DNA of 30,455 bases from Desulfosoma sp. (GCA_037481875.1 JBBFKY010000016.1:1-30455); one strand, 5' to 3'; counted from the stretch's first letter, positions 15,673-24,399 are shown. Notes: generated by a model not told the origin, from the sequence alone. A program made the numbers and translations.

Positions 15673-17853
15673 TCATGTGCCGCCGTGGTCCGTTTCACGA
15701 AAAACCGGTGGGCGCCTGCGAGTGGGCTCTTCAATGGGGGCGGCCCAACCCAGCCGGAAAAGGAGCACATGAGCCCGGTTAAAAAAATCCACATGGGGAA
15801 AGAGCGCCTCATAGCCGGTAAAAACCCGTTCTAAAAGCCTTTGATGCCTGGGTTGGAACGGATGCATCCCTTGGCGTTGGTAACGGGTCCAAAAAAGCGG
15901 GACGGCGGCCATGGGCTGAAGGGATAGGTTCCATGCCGTGGCCGTGAGCCAAAGGCGTTGCAGGGCACGCCCCCCCTGAAAGTAATGAGTGGGAGTCGTT
16001 CCGGAAACGGTCAGCAACGCGCAGGCTCCTGCATGGCGCACGCTTCGAGCCGTATGAGCGGCCACAACCCGGGATATGCCAAGCCGGTTCAAAACCTTCA
16101 TGACCCCCCAAGGACGGGTGAGCCTGAGGAAAACTTCACCGGCACGTCCGGCTTCCAGATTTTTGAGGGGGAAACCGTCTCGTGTGGTGAGCACTTCTTC
16201 CTTACGGTAACGAATCATGCGATGAAGATGTTCATGAAGACGTCGATCTTCCAAGCGGATACGATCCGCCTGAAAGACGACTCGTGCCAATTTGTTTAAG
16301 CTCTTTCGATCCAAGACCCAATGGAGGCAAGAGTCCGAAAAATCCGCAATCGAGGCTTCCAGAACTTCTCGAATGACCGGCGAAAGAGGCGAGCGCTGGT
16401 AAAGTTTTCGATTGGTGCATCGTTTCCAAAGAACCTCGCTCAGTGGGTCTTCGTCAAGGGAAGCCCGTTCAAAGCGAAGTTGGGCGACGTGAAAAGGATC
16501 CTCGGGATCAGGAAAAGGTTCCACATGGGTGGATAGGCCAAGGCCGGTGGCGGCAATACGAATATTTTCGGCGACAGCCCCAGCGGAAATCACCGAAGCG
16601 ATTTGATCGACGTTGAAAAAGGATTGATCTTTTTTGGGGTCGATAAAAATTCCAATCTTTTCATTGGAAACCGAAAAAAACCACGGCTGAGCGTTGTCAC
16701 CCGACGGTGCCTGAACACCGGCTTCCAAAAGATAGTGAAGCACTGGTTCACTCAGAATAGGGCTTGAGGAGGGGGATGGGAAAGGTTTTTCCGGTCGAGG
16801 CCGACAATCGGGTCGAGGTGTTGTGATGAGGCGGGGAGGACAAAAGAGCCGTCGAAGAAAAGATCGAGCCATCAGAGCACCCGTCGGCCCTTTGGGCTGT
16901 GGTTCTTGGAAGCCATTGGGACCGTGCTTTTTGTGCAAGTGCCCCTGAGCAGGCGGCGCATCAGCTGAAGCATCTTCAAACCCGTCTTCCAAGAGAACGT
17001 GTTTGACGAAAGCTGTTTTGATGCGCTGCGAAGGATTGCGGTTGCCTCCGTGAAGCCGGCCTTGTCGCAATGTCCATGTGTAGGGGTCGATCTGAAGGTA
17101 GGAGGGAACAGGCCGGATGGGACCTCGCCCCAAAAGGATCTTAAGGGCTTCCGTGGCCGCAGCACCGGCGCATAGCATGCAGGCTGAAGCAATGGAAGGC
17201 CCCGTCTTTTCTCGAAAGCTCACTCGGCTGGTGTCCATATAGGCCAAATGGGTCGGGCGAGGCGCCAATCCCATGGCAAACCGAAGCAATTGGTCTTCTT
17301 CGGAAAGACCTTCGTGAATATGAAAATATTCGTCAAAGTTCATGCCTTCATGAGGGGAAAAAACCAAAACGGCGGCGCTGAATCCCAAAGGACCTGCAGT
17401 CACCACATGAAGGCCGAGTTCTAAAGCCCTGTTGAAAAGCAACCGACGCATGGTGAAGTTAAAAAAATCCAACCCGTCCAAGACCAAATGAGCTCCCGAG
17501 AGAAAGGAGTCAAGATTGGATTCGGTGAGTCCTTCGGGAAAGGTTTGAAGCGTCAGGTATGGGTTGATGGCCAGTGCCTGCTCCACCATGACCTCCAGCT
17601 TCGAACGTCCGAAGGTGGCGACCGTGGCCCCTGCCTGGCGGTTGATATTGACCGGTTCGAAAACATCGTAGTCCGCCAGATGAAAACGTCCCACCCCCAT
17701 TCGAGTCAATGTCAGCAGATGCAATCCACCGACACCTCCCAGCCCGGCGATGGCCACACACGACCGATGGAGCAGCGCCTGTTCCGTAGGGGTCACCAAG
17801 CCCAGGTTACGGCGGAAAGCTTGGGTGAAGTACTCGCACGAAACGTCTGGCAT
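15673..17853 (-). CDS. ThiF (E1-like) adenylyltransferase fused to a nitroreductase-like domain
   Basis: About 726 residues from ATG 17853. Domain 1 (~10-265) is ThiF/MoeB/E1-like: nucleotide loop GLGGVG (37-42), D61 and D63 in ADYDVFEPVNINRQ with the catalytic-type Arg, and ASACMLCAG near the end. Domain 2 (~360-680) is nitroreductase-like: QAPSGDNAQPWFFSV (FMN region), RRLHEHLHRMIRYRKE, and GRALQRLWLTATAWNLSLQP. A Pro-rich linker joins them. E1-like enzymes adenylate a carboxylate; nitroreductases do flavin redox chemistry. A similar pairing exists in actinobacterial Rv1355c/MoeY-type proteins (from memory). The frame is open to 18054, but that would overlap the acyltransferase by 100 bp and has no domain, so the later start is preferred. 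The substrate is unknown; the N-acyl amino acid made next door is an attractive candidate (inference). Confidence 0.8.
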   Translation of the reverse strand: MPDVSCEYFTQAFRRNLGLVTPTEQALLHRSCVAIAGLGGVGGLHLLTLTRMGVGRFHLADYDVFEPVNINRQAGATVATFGRSKLEVMVEQALAINPYLTLQTFPEGLTESNLDSFLSGAHLVLDGLDFFNFTMRRLLFNRALELGLHVVTAGPLGFSAAVLVFSPHEGMNFDEYFHIHEGLSEEDQLLRFAMGLAPRPTHLAYMDTSRVSFREKTGPSIASACMLCAGAAATEALKILLGRGPIRPVPSYLQIDPYTWTLRQGRLHGGNRNPSQRIKTAFVKHVLLEDGFEDASADAPPAQGHLHKKHGPNGFQEPQPKGPTGALMARSFLRRLFCPPRLITTPRPDCRPRPEKPFPSPSSSPILSEPVLHYLLEAGVQAPSGDNAQPWFFSVSNEKIGIFIDPKKDQSFFNVDQIASVISAGAVAENIRIAATGLGLSTHVEPFPDPEDPFHVAQLRFERASLDEDPLSEVLWKRCTNRKLYQRSPLSPVIREVLEASIADFSDSCLHWVLDRKSLNKLARVVFQADRIRLEDRRLHEHLHRMIRYRKEEVLTTRDGFPLKNLEAGRAGEVFLRLTRPWGVMKVLNRLGISRVVAAHTARSVRHAGACALLTVSGTTPTHYFQGGRALQRLWLTATAWNLSLQPMAAVPLFWTRYQRQGMHPFQPRHQRLLERVFTGYEALFPHVDFFNRAHVLLFRLGWAAPIEEPTRRRPPVFRETDHGGT

Positions 17854-17954
17854 GGCTTCACTCACAAGGTTATGGGGCTCCTCGAATGACCGTAAGTACT
17901 TGCTGATCCTAGAGCATGAGGATCGGCGTGACAAGAGGGAAACGCTTGAGAGGG

Positions 17955-18821
17955 TCAGTGAAGGCGCAGGGAGTTGCAGGAACAGAGGTAAGCGACGTTT
18001 TTTCTTTGCGTGGCATTGAGACCCTCGAGGGCGGAAGGTTCGTGAGCGAGGCACTGAAGGATTTGGTTTCCGGAAAGAGGGCGTGGTGGAGGGTCCAGGT
18101 GGCGGCGTACGTGAGTCCAGCCCGTGGCGGCTTCCCAGGTTTCGGTGAGGAAATGATATACGGAGCGCTTCAAGGCCAGGTTTTGAAGAAGCTTTTGAAT
18201 ACGCTCAGGGAAGGTTACAAGATCGGCCCGAAGAGCTACCGCCGGCGCGTTCACGAAAGGATAGGGGCGCACAGGACCCAGATCTTCAAAAAGAAAAATG
18301 GAGCGATAAAAGTCCGCATGGCGAGGGTTCACCATAATGCAAAAATCTGTGACGCGCTTTTTCAAAGCATAGCCGTAAGCGGCTCGAACAAGAAGCATGA
18401 AAAGACTTTGCAGGCAATAACTACGCCGCACAGCCAAAGCGCTCAGTTCCGCAAGACGTCGGCCTTGACGGCGCAGGGTCTTCAGTTCTTCACCATAGAC
18501 TTTGTCCATGGGAAGTCCGTAAAGATCCGTATCCAGAACAATGGTGAGTGTACCGACGGTTGTGGCGCCGTCTTGAAGAAGAAGGGTCAGGGAAGTGGGA
18601 AGTAAATGGTGCAGACGATAGATCATGCCGGAAGAGGTGGGCCGAGGAATGTAGCCCTGCCGAAGGTATTCATCGTGGACGAGTGAAAAGGCTTCCTTAC
18701 GTTCCTGCAAGGTTTCGGCCCACTTGAGGGTCAACCGATCCTGCCACGCCGGATCCAATAAAAGGTAACGTCCCCGCCTGATATAAGCCAGGTGACGTTG
18801 CTCTAAGGCTTTTTCGGCCAC
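17955..18821 (-). CDS. PEP-CTERM/exosortase-associated acyltransferase (N-acyl amino acid synthase, FeeM-like), copy 2
   Basis: A 288-residue protein, paralogous to the gene upstream at 18966-19868. Shared core: F(S/R)LVHDxYLRxGY, then LPTSLTLLLQDGATTVGTLT, LYGLPMDKVY, RRLAELSALAV, MLLVRAAYGYA, CIMVNPRHADFYRSIFLFED and VNAPAVALRADL. This GNAT/autoinducer-synthase-like fold with an ELSALA segment is that of long-chain N-acyl amino acid synthases and the exosortase-associated acyltransferase family, which join an ACP-bound fatty acid to an amino acid. GTG start at 18821 follows GAGGAGGG. It sits 101 bp before the ThiF-nitroreductase start in the same direction. Family membership is confident; the amino acid used is unknown. 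Confidence 0.85.
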   Translation of the reverse strand: MAEKALEQRHLAYIRRGRYLLLDPAWQDRLTLKWAETLQERKEAFSLVHDEYLRQGYIPRPTSSGMIYRLHHLLPTSLTLLLQDGATTVGTLTIVLDTDLYGLPMDKVYGEELKTLRRQGRRLAELSALAVRRSYCLQSLFMLLVRAAYGYALKKRVTDFCIMVNPRHADFYRSIFLFEDLGPVRPYPFVNAPAVALRADLVTFPERIQKLLQNLALKRSVYHFLTETWEAATGWTHVRRHLDPPPRPLSGNQILQCLAHEPSALEGLNATQRKNVAYLCSCNSLRLH

Positions 18822-18965
18822 GTGCCCTCCTCGATCCGACGGCTTTCGGCCTTGTCCTCTCCGCGCGCCCCTTTTTCCATGCCAAGGCCGGTTCCAGACA
18901 ATCGCGCCACGCTTAAAACCTTGCAGATTGGTTTGTCAAGCAAATATTCGCGTGAGCGGTACTTT

Positions 18966-19868
18966 TTATTGAAGTTGAGGATAATGGGTGGTGAAAAAAT
19001 CTTTTTGAGAAGGATTGAGGTTTTCCCAAAGGGATGGGAAAAGGTGAAAAAAATGGCGAACAATTTCGGCTTTACGACCGTTCATGAAAGGAACCATCGT
19101 CCTTTGGGGCCCTTCGGCCGATGAAGTTTCCGCAGGAACGGGTGTTTCTGCGGGATTCCAAGGAAGTAGACCTGTCATGCGATGGAAATAGAGATACAGA
19201 TTGGCATCCAGGTCGTTGGAATCATAAACCTGTTTGAGGCGGTCGGCGATGTGATGCATGTCCACCCGCAGGGCGACGGCCGGGGCGTCCACGCGAGGAT
19301 AATGGCGTTCCGGCCCGAAGTCTTCAAAAAGAAGAATGTTCTTATAAAAGCTTACATGCTTGGGGTTGACGGCGATACAGAGATCATCCACACCGCGGTA
19401 GCGGGAATACTGGTACATGACCTGCGCTAAAAGCATGAAAAGATTGCGCCACCGTAACTTGGGCGGAGTCACCAAAGCGGAAAGTTCCACGACTCGTCGG
19501 CCCTTTTCGCGAAGAGTATCCAGTTCCGGTTTGTAGATAATGTCCATGGGAAGTCCAAAAGCTTCCGTGTCAAAGATTTCCGTCAGGGTGGAAATGACGG
19601 TGAGGTAGGATTTGGCGATGAAAATGACCGTTTCTGGAAGAAGCGAATGGGCGCTGAAAAAGAGTCCGTTGGGCTGGGGTTCCTTGAGGTAGCCCATGCG
19701 TAGATAAGTGTCGTGCACCAGGCGGAAGGATTGTTCGTATTCGTCGATGGTTTCGGCGATCTTGATGGCCGGACGGTCGATGTCGTCCAGTTGCAGGTCG
19801 AGAAGGTTGGAACGTCTGATACGGACCGTGCGGCGTCGTTCCAAGAGGTGGGGCGTGGGGTCGGACAT
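18966..19868 (-). CDS. PEP-CTERM/exosortase-associated acyltransferase (N-acyl amino acid synthase, FeeM-like), copy 1
   Basis: A 300-residue protein with the same core as copy 2: FRLVHDTYLRMGYLKEPQ, HSLLPETVIFIAKSYLTVIS, AFGLPMDIIY, RRVVELSALVTPP, CIAVNPKHVSFYKNILLFED and VDAPAVALRVDM. The N-terminal ~40 and C-terminal ~70 residues differ from copy 2, so substrate or partner may differ. Long-chain N-acyl amino acid synthases have been reported as linked to PEP-CTERM/exosortase loci in Gram-negative bacteria, which fits the setting. ATG 19868 is chosen because AAGGAG lies eight bases upstream; the open frame continues to 19928 through repeat DNA. It is separated from the TPR gene by a 109-bp spacer with two hairpins. 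Confidence 0.87.
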   Translation of the reverse strand: MSDPTPHLLERRRTVRIRRSNLLDLQLDDIDRPAIKIAETIDEYEQSFRLVHDTYLRMGYLKEPQPNGLFFSAHSLLPETVIFIAKSYLTVISTLTEIFDTEAFGLPMDIIYKPELDTLREKGRRVVELSALVTPPKLRWRNLFMLLAQVMYQYSRYRGVDDLCIAVNPKHVSFYKNILLFEDFGPERHYPRVDAPAVALRVDMHHIADRLKQVYDSNDLDANLYLYFHRMTGLLPWNPAETPVPAETSSAEGPQRTMVPFMNGRKAEIVRHFFHLFPSLWENLNPSQKDFFTTHYPQLQ

Positions 19869-19929
19869 GGGGTTCTCCTTGATCGGACACGGGGACGGCC
19901 ACAGCGGTTCGCCCCTACGGGTTAACACT

Positions 19930-19955
19930 CGGGGCGGAGATATCGGTCCGCCCCG
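19930..19955. repeat. GC-rich hairpin (dispersed repeat family)
   Basis: CGGGGCGGA (19930-19938) pairs perfectly with TCCGCCCCG (19947-19955) around the loop GATATCGG. The same layout, GGGCGGAC-N6-GTCCGCCC, occurs at 22486-22509 and 22662-22687. It lies between the TPR lipoprotein gene and acyltransferase copy 1 and could act as a transcript attenuator or processing site. Confidence 0.6.
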
Positions 19956-19976
19956 ACGATAGAGGGACCGGTCGGG

Positions 19977-20002
19977 GCTAAGAATCCTTTTGGGTTCTTA
20001 GC
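19977..20002 (-). terminator. Hairpin overlapping the stop codon of the TPR lipoprotein gene
   Basis: GCTAAGAA (20002-19995 on the minus strand) pairs with TTCTTAGC (19984-19977), with inner CC/GG pairing across an AAAA loop. The TAG stop (19980-19978) is inside the distal arm. No T tract follows, so termination is uncertain; it may protect the upstream mRNA end. Confidence 0.4.
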
Positions 20003-22458
20003 TTGTCCATCAAAGCCTGCGCCTTTTCTTTTTCCGGGAAAGGCCCTTCTTTTTCCAGTGTCTTTTGTAATTCCTCCAGGGCTCGGTTCGTGGCACCCTT
20101 TTCCGCCAAGGCCACCGCCAGATGGTATCGAATGGAAGGATTGTCCGGCGATTTGGCCAAAGCGGCTTCAAACTGAGCGATGGCGCTTTCGTAAGCTTTC
20201 TTGTGCACAAAAATCCATCCCAGCGTATCCGCCACGGCCGGATCTTCCGGCATTTTTTCCTTGGCCATTTGGGCTAGGGTGAGAGCCCGATCGATGTTGC
20301 CGCCCGTTTCCACCAAAAGCCAGGCCAGGTTGTTGGCCGCCGGAGCGAAGTCAGGTTTTTGTTCCAGAATCTTTTCGTAATATCGTGCGGCGGATTCGTT
20401 TCTTCCCTTCACCTGGTGAAGGATGCCCAGGTTCATGAGAGCCGGAAGATAATCCGGCTGTCGTTCCAAAAGCATTTCAAGACGTTTTTCGGCCTCATCC
20501 GTGCGGCCAAGTAGATAGTAGACTTGTCCAAGCACCATGTACGGAGCGGGCCATTCGGGAGCTCTTTCAACAGCGGCCGAAAACGCCTTTTCCGCTCCCT
20601 GAAGGTCCTTTTTCACAAGCCTCACCTGACCTTCCAGTACAAGGAGAGAGGCTTCTAACAATTTATCTTCTTGAACCTTCGATAGCCGCTCCTCAATCAG
20701 GGAAAGGGCCTTATCGGGTTGTTTTTCCAAAACATAGGTCATCACGAGGCCTCGAAGAGCTTCCGTGGATCGAGGCGCCCGTTCCAACGCCGCTTCATAA
20801 TGGGTTCGAGCTTCTTGATAACGTTTGTCTGCGAATTGAACACTTGCAACGGCAAGATAACCTTCAGGGCGGTCGGGAAAGAGTTTCTGGACTTCCATAA
20901 AAACCTTTTCCGCCTCATCCGTGAGTTTCTGAGCGGCCAAAGCCCGTCCCAGAAGAAGCCGAGCCCGCATCTCCCGCGGTTGCTTTTGCACCACATCCCG
21001 AGCCAAGGCTTCCGCCTCGCTTGCTTTGTCTTCTTTCAGTAAGAGCTCCGCTTTCACCATCTTGGCCAGGAAATGGTCCGGATTGAGTTTCAAGGCCTCT
21101 TCCAGAGAGTCTTTTCCTTGCTGTTGTCGGCCCAGATCAAAACGGGCCAAAGCCCTGTAGTAGTGGGCGTCGGCCAAGTTGGGATAGTCTATCACCAGTT
21201 TATCCAAAACGGTCAAACCCTGTTGGGTTTGCTTTTCTTTCAAAAGCATGCGGGCTTCCAGAAGTCGAGCCAGAGGATCTCCTTTGGCCTTGGATTCAAT
21301 GGTTTTCAGGATGGCTCGAGCTTTTTCAAAGGCGTTCCTCTCATAGAGGATCTGGGCCTGGGCCCGTAGAGGTCGAAGATCTTCCGGATGCATTTGCGAG
21401 GCCTTTCGAAGAAGATCCAACGCCTTGTCGGATTCTCCTTTGGCCAGGTACAAGGAACTCAGCTCCAGTTGAGGTTCAATGCTTTCGGGCATGGCCGAAA
21501 GGGCGTCCAGAAGCGTTTTTTCGGCTTCTTCCACTTCCCCGCGGCTCAAATAAAACCGAGCCAGAGCTATGCGAAACTGAGGACTTTCGGGGGCTTTACC
21601 CACAGCCTTTTGAAGCTCTTCTTCGGCTTTATCGAATTCCCGTCGTGCGATGTAAAATTGAGCCATGGAAAGATTGTGCAGGGGTTCGTTGGGGAATTTT
21701 TCCTGGATGGACTTCAGGATGATTTCCGCTTTTGTTGAATCCCTCAGGGCGGCATAGAGCTGAGCCAGCGCATAAAGAGGCTGTGGGGAATCGGGCAGGG
21801 CTTCGGCGGCTTCCTGCAGCGTTTTTTCCCCTTCAGAAAGACGTCCCATGGAAAGGAAACATTGAGCTTTGAGCAGTCGCGCATCGAGACGCTTGGCATC
21901 CAGGGCCAAGGCTCGTTCCAGATCCTGCAGGGCTTCCTCAAAACGCTTGTCCCGAGCCAGGGAATGGCTACGAAGGATCAGAGCATCCACGTTGTCCGGT
22001 TGGCTTTCGAGAGCCTTTTCGGCGGCTTCCCGCGCCCGTTGGATCTGGTTTCCGGCAAGATATAAGGACGCCAGGCGGACTTGAGCCTTCACATGTCCCG
22101 GGTCAAGAGATGCCGCCTGACTGAAGGCTCCAAAGGCGTTACGAAGATCGTTTTGTTTGAGATAAACCTCCCCCAAGGCGAAATAAGCGTCTGGGGATTT
22201 GGGATTGGCCTTGAGAGCGTTTTTGTATTCCAATGCCGCTTCCGCCAGTTTTCCTTCCTCGCTGTAGGAGTTTCCTCGTGCCATGTGTTTGGCGAATTTT
22301 TTTTCCGGGCTTTGGCACCCGAAAGCAAAAACCAAAAGCAGGCTTAAGACGAAAAACCTTCCCAGAAGGCTTTTCGATAAGGAGGCAAACCCATGGTTTT
22401 CCCGAGAGCGCGGACCTTCGGCCCGCTCGAGATGCGGGCGGGACTCCCACGCTTCCAA
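19978..22458 (-). CDS. Large TPR lipoprotein of the PEP-CTERM system (PrsT-like)
   Basis: A lipoprotein signal (GRFFVLSLLLVFAFGC, lipobox FGC, Cys codon 22317-22315) is followed by ~780 residues of back-to-back tetratricopeptide repeats, from AALEYKNALKANPKSPDAYF to AIAQFEAALAKSPDNPSIRY. A TPR lipoprotein of this size is a hallmark neighbour of PEP-CTERM/exopolysaccharide loci (PrsT-type) and probably scaffolds the export machinery at the outer membrane. The start is a problem: no ATG or GTG with a ribosome site precedes the signal in frame. TTG at 22458 is the nearest candidate. The frame stays open to an ATG at 23067, but that part (22459-23067) is translated repeat DNA with abnormal Arg/Pro/Gly composition. 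An ATG at 22395 exists in another frame. Confidence 0.8.
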   Translation of the reverse strand: MEAWESRPHLERAEGPRSRENHGFASLSKSLLGRFFVLSLLLVFAFGCQSPEKKFAKHMARGNSYSEEGKLAEAALEYKNALKANPKSPDAYFALGEVYLKQNDLRNAFGAFSQAASLDPGHVKAQVRLASLYLAGNQIQRAREAAEKALESQPDNVDALILRSHSLARDKRFEEALQDLERALALDAKRLDARLLKAQCFLSMGRLSEGEKTLQEAAEALPDSPQPLYALAQLYAALRDSTKAEIILKSIQEKFPNEPLHNLSMAQFYIARREFDKAEEELQKAVGKAPESPQFRIALARFYLSRGEVEEAEKTLLDALSAMPESIEPQLELSSLYLAKGESDKALDLLRKASQMHPEDLRPLRAQAQILYERNAFEKARAILKTIESKAKGDPLARLLEARMLLKEKQTQQGLTVLDKLVIDYPNLADAHYYRALARFDLGRQQQGKDSLEEALKLNPDHFLAKMVKAELLLKEDKASEAEALARDVVQKQPREMRARLLLGRALAAQKLTDEAEKVFMEVQKLFPDRPEGYLAVASVQFADKRYQEARTHYEAALERAPRSTEALRGLVMTYVLEKQPDKALSLIEERLSKVQEDKLLEASLLVLEGQVRLVKKDLQGAEKAFSAAVERAPEWPAPYMVLGQVYYLLGRTDEAEKRLEMLLERQPDYLPALMNLGILHQVKGRNESAARYYEKILEQKPDFAPAANNLAWLLVETGGNIDRALTLAQMAKEKMPEDPAVADTLGWIFVHKKAYESAIAQFEAALAKSPDNPSIRYHLAVALAEKGATNRALEELQKTLEKEGPFPEKEKAQALMDKLRTQKDS

Positions 22459-22960
22459 GAGAAAAGCCCTATTCTGGCCGCTGTCGGGGTGGACCGATGT
22501 GTCCGCCCCTTTTCGCGGTGAGCCCATGCGCCACTCCATCGTACAGGCCGATCGCTGTCCCCAAGCCTCGTGGGGACGCAGCGACGCGTCCTTCCACACC
22601 ACGGCCGGACCGCTATGCGCGCCCATTGTCGTCCGAACAAATCGCCCTGTCCGGCCCTTGTAAGGGCGGACCCATGTGTCCGCCCTTCTTCCCGCTAACC
22701 CCATGCATAGGCCCCATGATTTTTGGGCATCCTTTGATTCAACCGGACACTCTGGTGCCCGTCCGTCCCCACACGTCGATACGGGACCGCGTCTTCTGGT
22801 CGCCGGCTGACACGGAGGCTGCCCAAGACCAACAAACCCTGTCGCATCCACCCCCGCTTGGTAAGGGCGAGGCGCCGCCTCACCCCTACTTCCCGGCGGT
22901 GTGGGGCTCGGGCCCGCTTTCTGTGCAGGCGGGACGCCCGCCCTTTCATGGAAAAGTTCG
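22395..22960. repeat. Mosaic of GC-rich palindromic repeats upstream of the TPR lipoprotein gene
   Basis: The stretch is tiled with short near-palindromes: GAGCGCGGACCTTCGGCCCG (from ~22407), GGGGTGGAC-CGATGT-GTCCGCCCC (22486-22509, one G-T pair), AAGGGCGGAC-CCATGT-GTCCGCCCTT (22662-22687, perfect 10-bp stem), AAGGGCGAGGCGCCGCCTCA (from ~22863) and GCGGGACGCCCGCC (around 22929). All three reading frames are open for long stretches on both strands, which is a composition effect and not evidence of a gene. It fills the spacer between the PilZ gene and the TPR gene (22459-23095). Confidence 0.7.
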
Positions 22961-23095
22961 TTCTCGGACAAGCTCCTGGATTCTTTTCTTTCTAGCATGA
23001 GAGGACAATGTCGAGGATGGTCAGGCATGGAATGCGTCTCCTTTGAAGAGCTCGGGACACGGAACAAAGGGGATTAGCTTTGTGACTCTTGGGGT

Positions 23096-24301
23096 TTAGG
23101 ATTTCAACTTGCCTGGTGTAAACACATGCGCGGCCGGAAGCCGCACCTGAACACGATTGTAACCGGATTCCGCTCGAATATGCACGCTGGCACCGTATTC
23201 CCGCAAGGGCAAAATCGCATGGTAAAATCGAAGCACTGTTCTCTCGTCTCTAGGTGTGACGTTTTCCATAAAACGGACGTCATCCAACGTAATGTGTAAG
23301 GAATCCGATTGGATCATTCGAAATCCATCATGACCGAAACGAATGCCGACCCAACCGTCGGTGACGGAGGTTTCTACGGTCAAGGTCGAGCCGTCACTGG
23401 CCAGGGCCGATTCCAGAAGGCCGAGAAGGCAGCCGTTGACACAGCAGGCAAAATCCAGAGGGCGAATCGCCAAAAGAGGCAGCCCGTTAGGAACCATCTT
23501 AAAGCGTAACACCCCTATTTTGCCCCCGAGAAACGTGCAGAGTGTTTCCAAGGACATGACCGATTGACGGAGAATGTCCGCCGGATCCACCGTGTACAGA
23601 TAGCTTTCGGGCTGAAGGGCCATCGCCCCTTGAAGAACACGAAAAATGGAGATGCATTCCTTGACTTTGGCCGAAGTGTTCTGAAGGGCCTGCAGAAGAT
23701 TGGTGGCGCGCTCCAGCAAAGGATGCAGCGGGGCTTCTGCGGAGACGGTGCGGGATTCCGTGAGAACCCTCTGAAGGCGCACGGATTCCAGATCCAGACG
23801 TGCGCCCAAGGTATTGAAAACCTGTTGAGCCGGTTCGGCGCACAAACCCAAAAGACCTCCGGCCCATGTTTCCCCATGCAAGGTCAAGGCGGTCTTTTCC
23901 AGTAAGGAAAGAGTCGCTCGAAGCCGTGGTGCGAGACCTCTTTGCTGCAGCCGCGCACAGGCTGTCGCGGCCGTTTCCAGTGGCAGGGAAATACGGAAGG
24001 ATTCATCAAAGGCGATACCGAAACGAAGACTGCCGTCTTCACAGCGCTGTGTCCATCGAACCCGCCCCGACACTTCCTCAGGTTTTGGATCCATGGCAAG
24101 GTCCACAACAACGCTTTCGTCTTCTTTAACAGCCACCACCTTCCCGATGCGGACACAGGCACCGATGTGATGAAGATCCTCCAGGATTCCCGACTCAGCC
24201 CATCGTCCGTCACGGGCCTTAATGGTTCCTTCCAAAGCCAAAGGAAGACGACATTGCCGCCTGCGTTCCACTCGTTCCCCGATCCCGGGCGCCCCTATCA
24301 A
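23096..24301 (-). CDS. PilZ-domain protein with a degenerate histidine-kinase-like C-terminal half
   Basis: A 401-residue protein. Residues ~10-110 are a PilZ domain: RRRQCRLPL carries the RxxxR c-di-GMP motif, GILEDLHHIGACVRI is the position of (D/N)xSxxG with Ser replaced by His, and SGRVRWTQ is the final strand. Residues ~125-395 are arranged like a sensor kinase: a helical pair (~125-215) and an ATPase-like part (VDPADILRQSVMSLE, LLAIRPLDFACCVNGCLLGL, then LREYGASVHIRAESG and VQVRLP). The phospho-accepting His and the N and G boxes are not recognisable. The likely role is c-di-GMP-dependent control of polysaccharide or PEP-CTERM export. TTG 24301 or GTG 24271 could be the start. It heads the long minus-strand gene run and has its own sigma-54-type promoter. 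Confidence 0.75.
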   Translation of the reverse strand: MIGAPGIGERVERRRQCRLPLALEGTIKARDGRWAESGILEDLHHIGACVRIGKVVAVKEDESVVVDLAMDPKPEEVSGRVRWTQRCEDGSLRFGIAFDESFRISLPLETAATACARLQQRGLAPRLRATLSLLEKTALTLHGETWAGGLLGLCAEPAQQVFNTLGARLDLESVRLQRVLTESRTVSAEAPLHPLLERATNLLQALQNTSAKVKECISIFRVLQGAMALQPESYLYTVDPADILRQSVMSLETLCTFLGGKIGVLRFKMVPNGLPLLAIRPLDFACCVNGCLLGLLESALASDGSTLTVETSVTDGWVGIRFGHDGFRMIQSDSLHITLDDVRFMENVTPRDERTVLRFYHAILPLREYGASVHIRAESGYNRVQVRLPAAHVFTPGKLKS

Positions 24302-24399
24302 TCTTCTACCCCCACCTTTCTCTGGCCATCCAATCGCCCCTTCCGGCCAAGCCCCCCTTCATCCTCCTCTTGGGCCACTTTTCTGGTTTCAGTTTAATA

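Noticed and set aside
17854-18054. 67-residue N-terminal extension of the ThiF-nitroreductase protein
   Set aside because: It overlaps the acyltransferase gene by 100 bp, has no domain, and composition is unlike the rest of the protein.
22233-23000. 255-codon + strand open frame and the N-terminal ~200 codons of the 1029-codon minus frame
   Set aside because: Both are translations of palindromic GC-rich repeats; all frames are open there because of composition.
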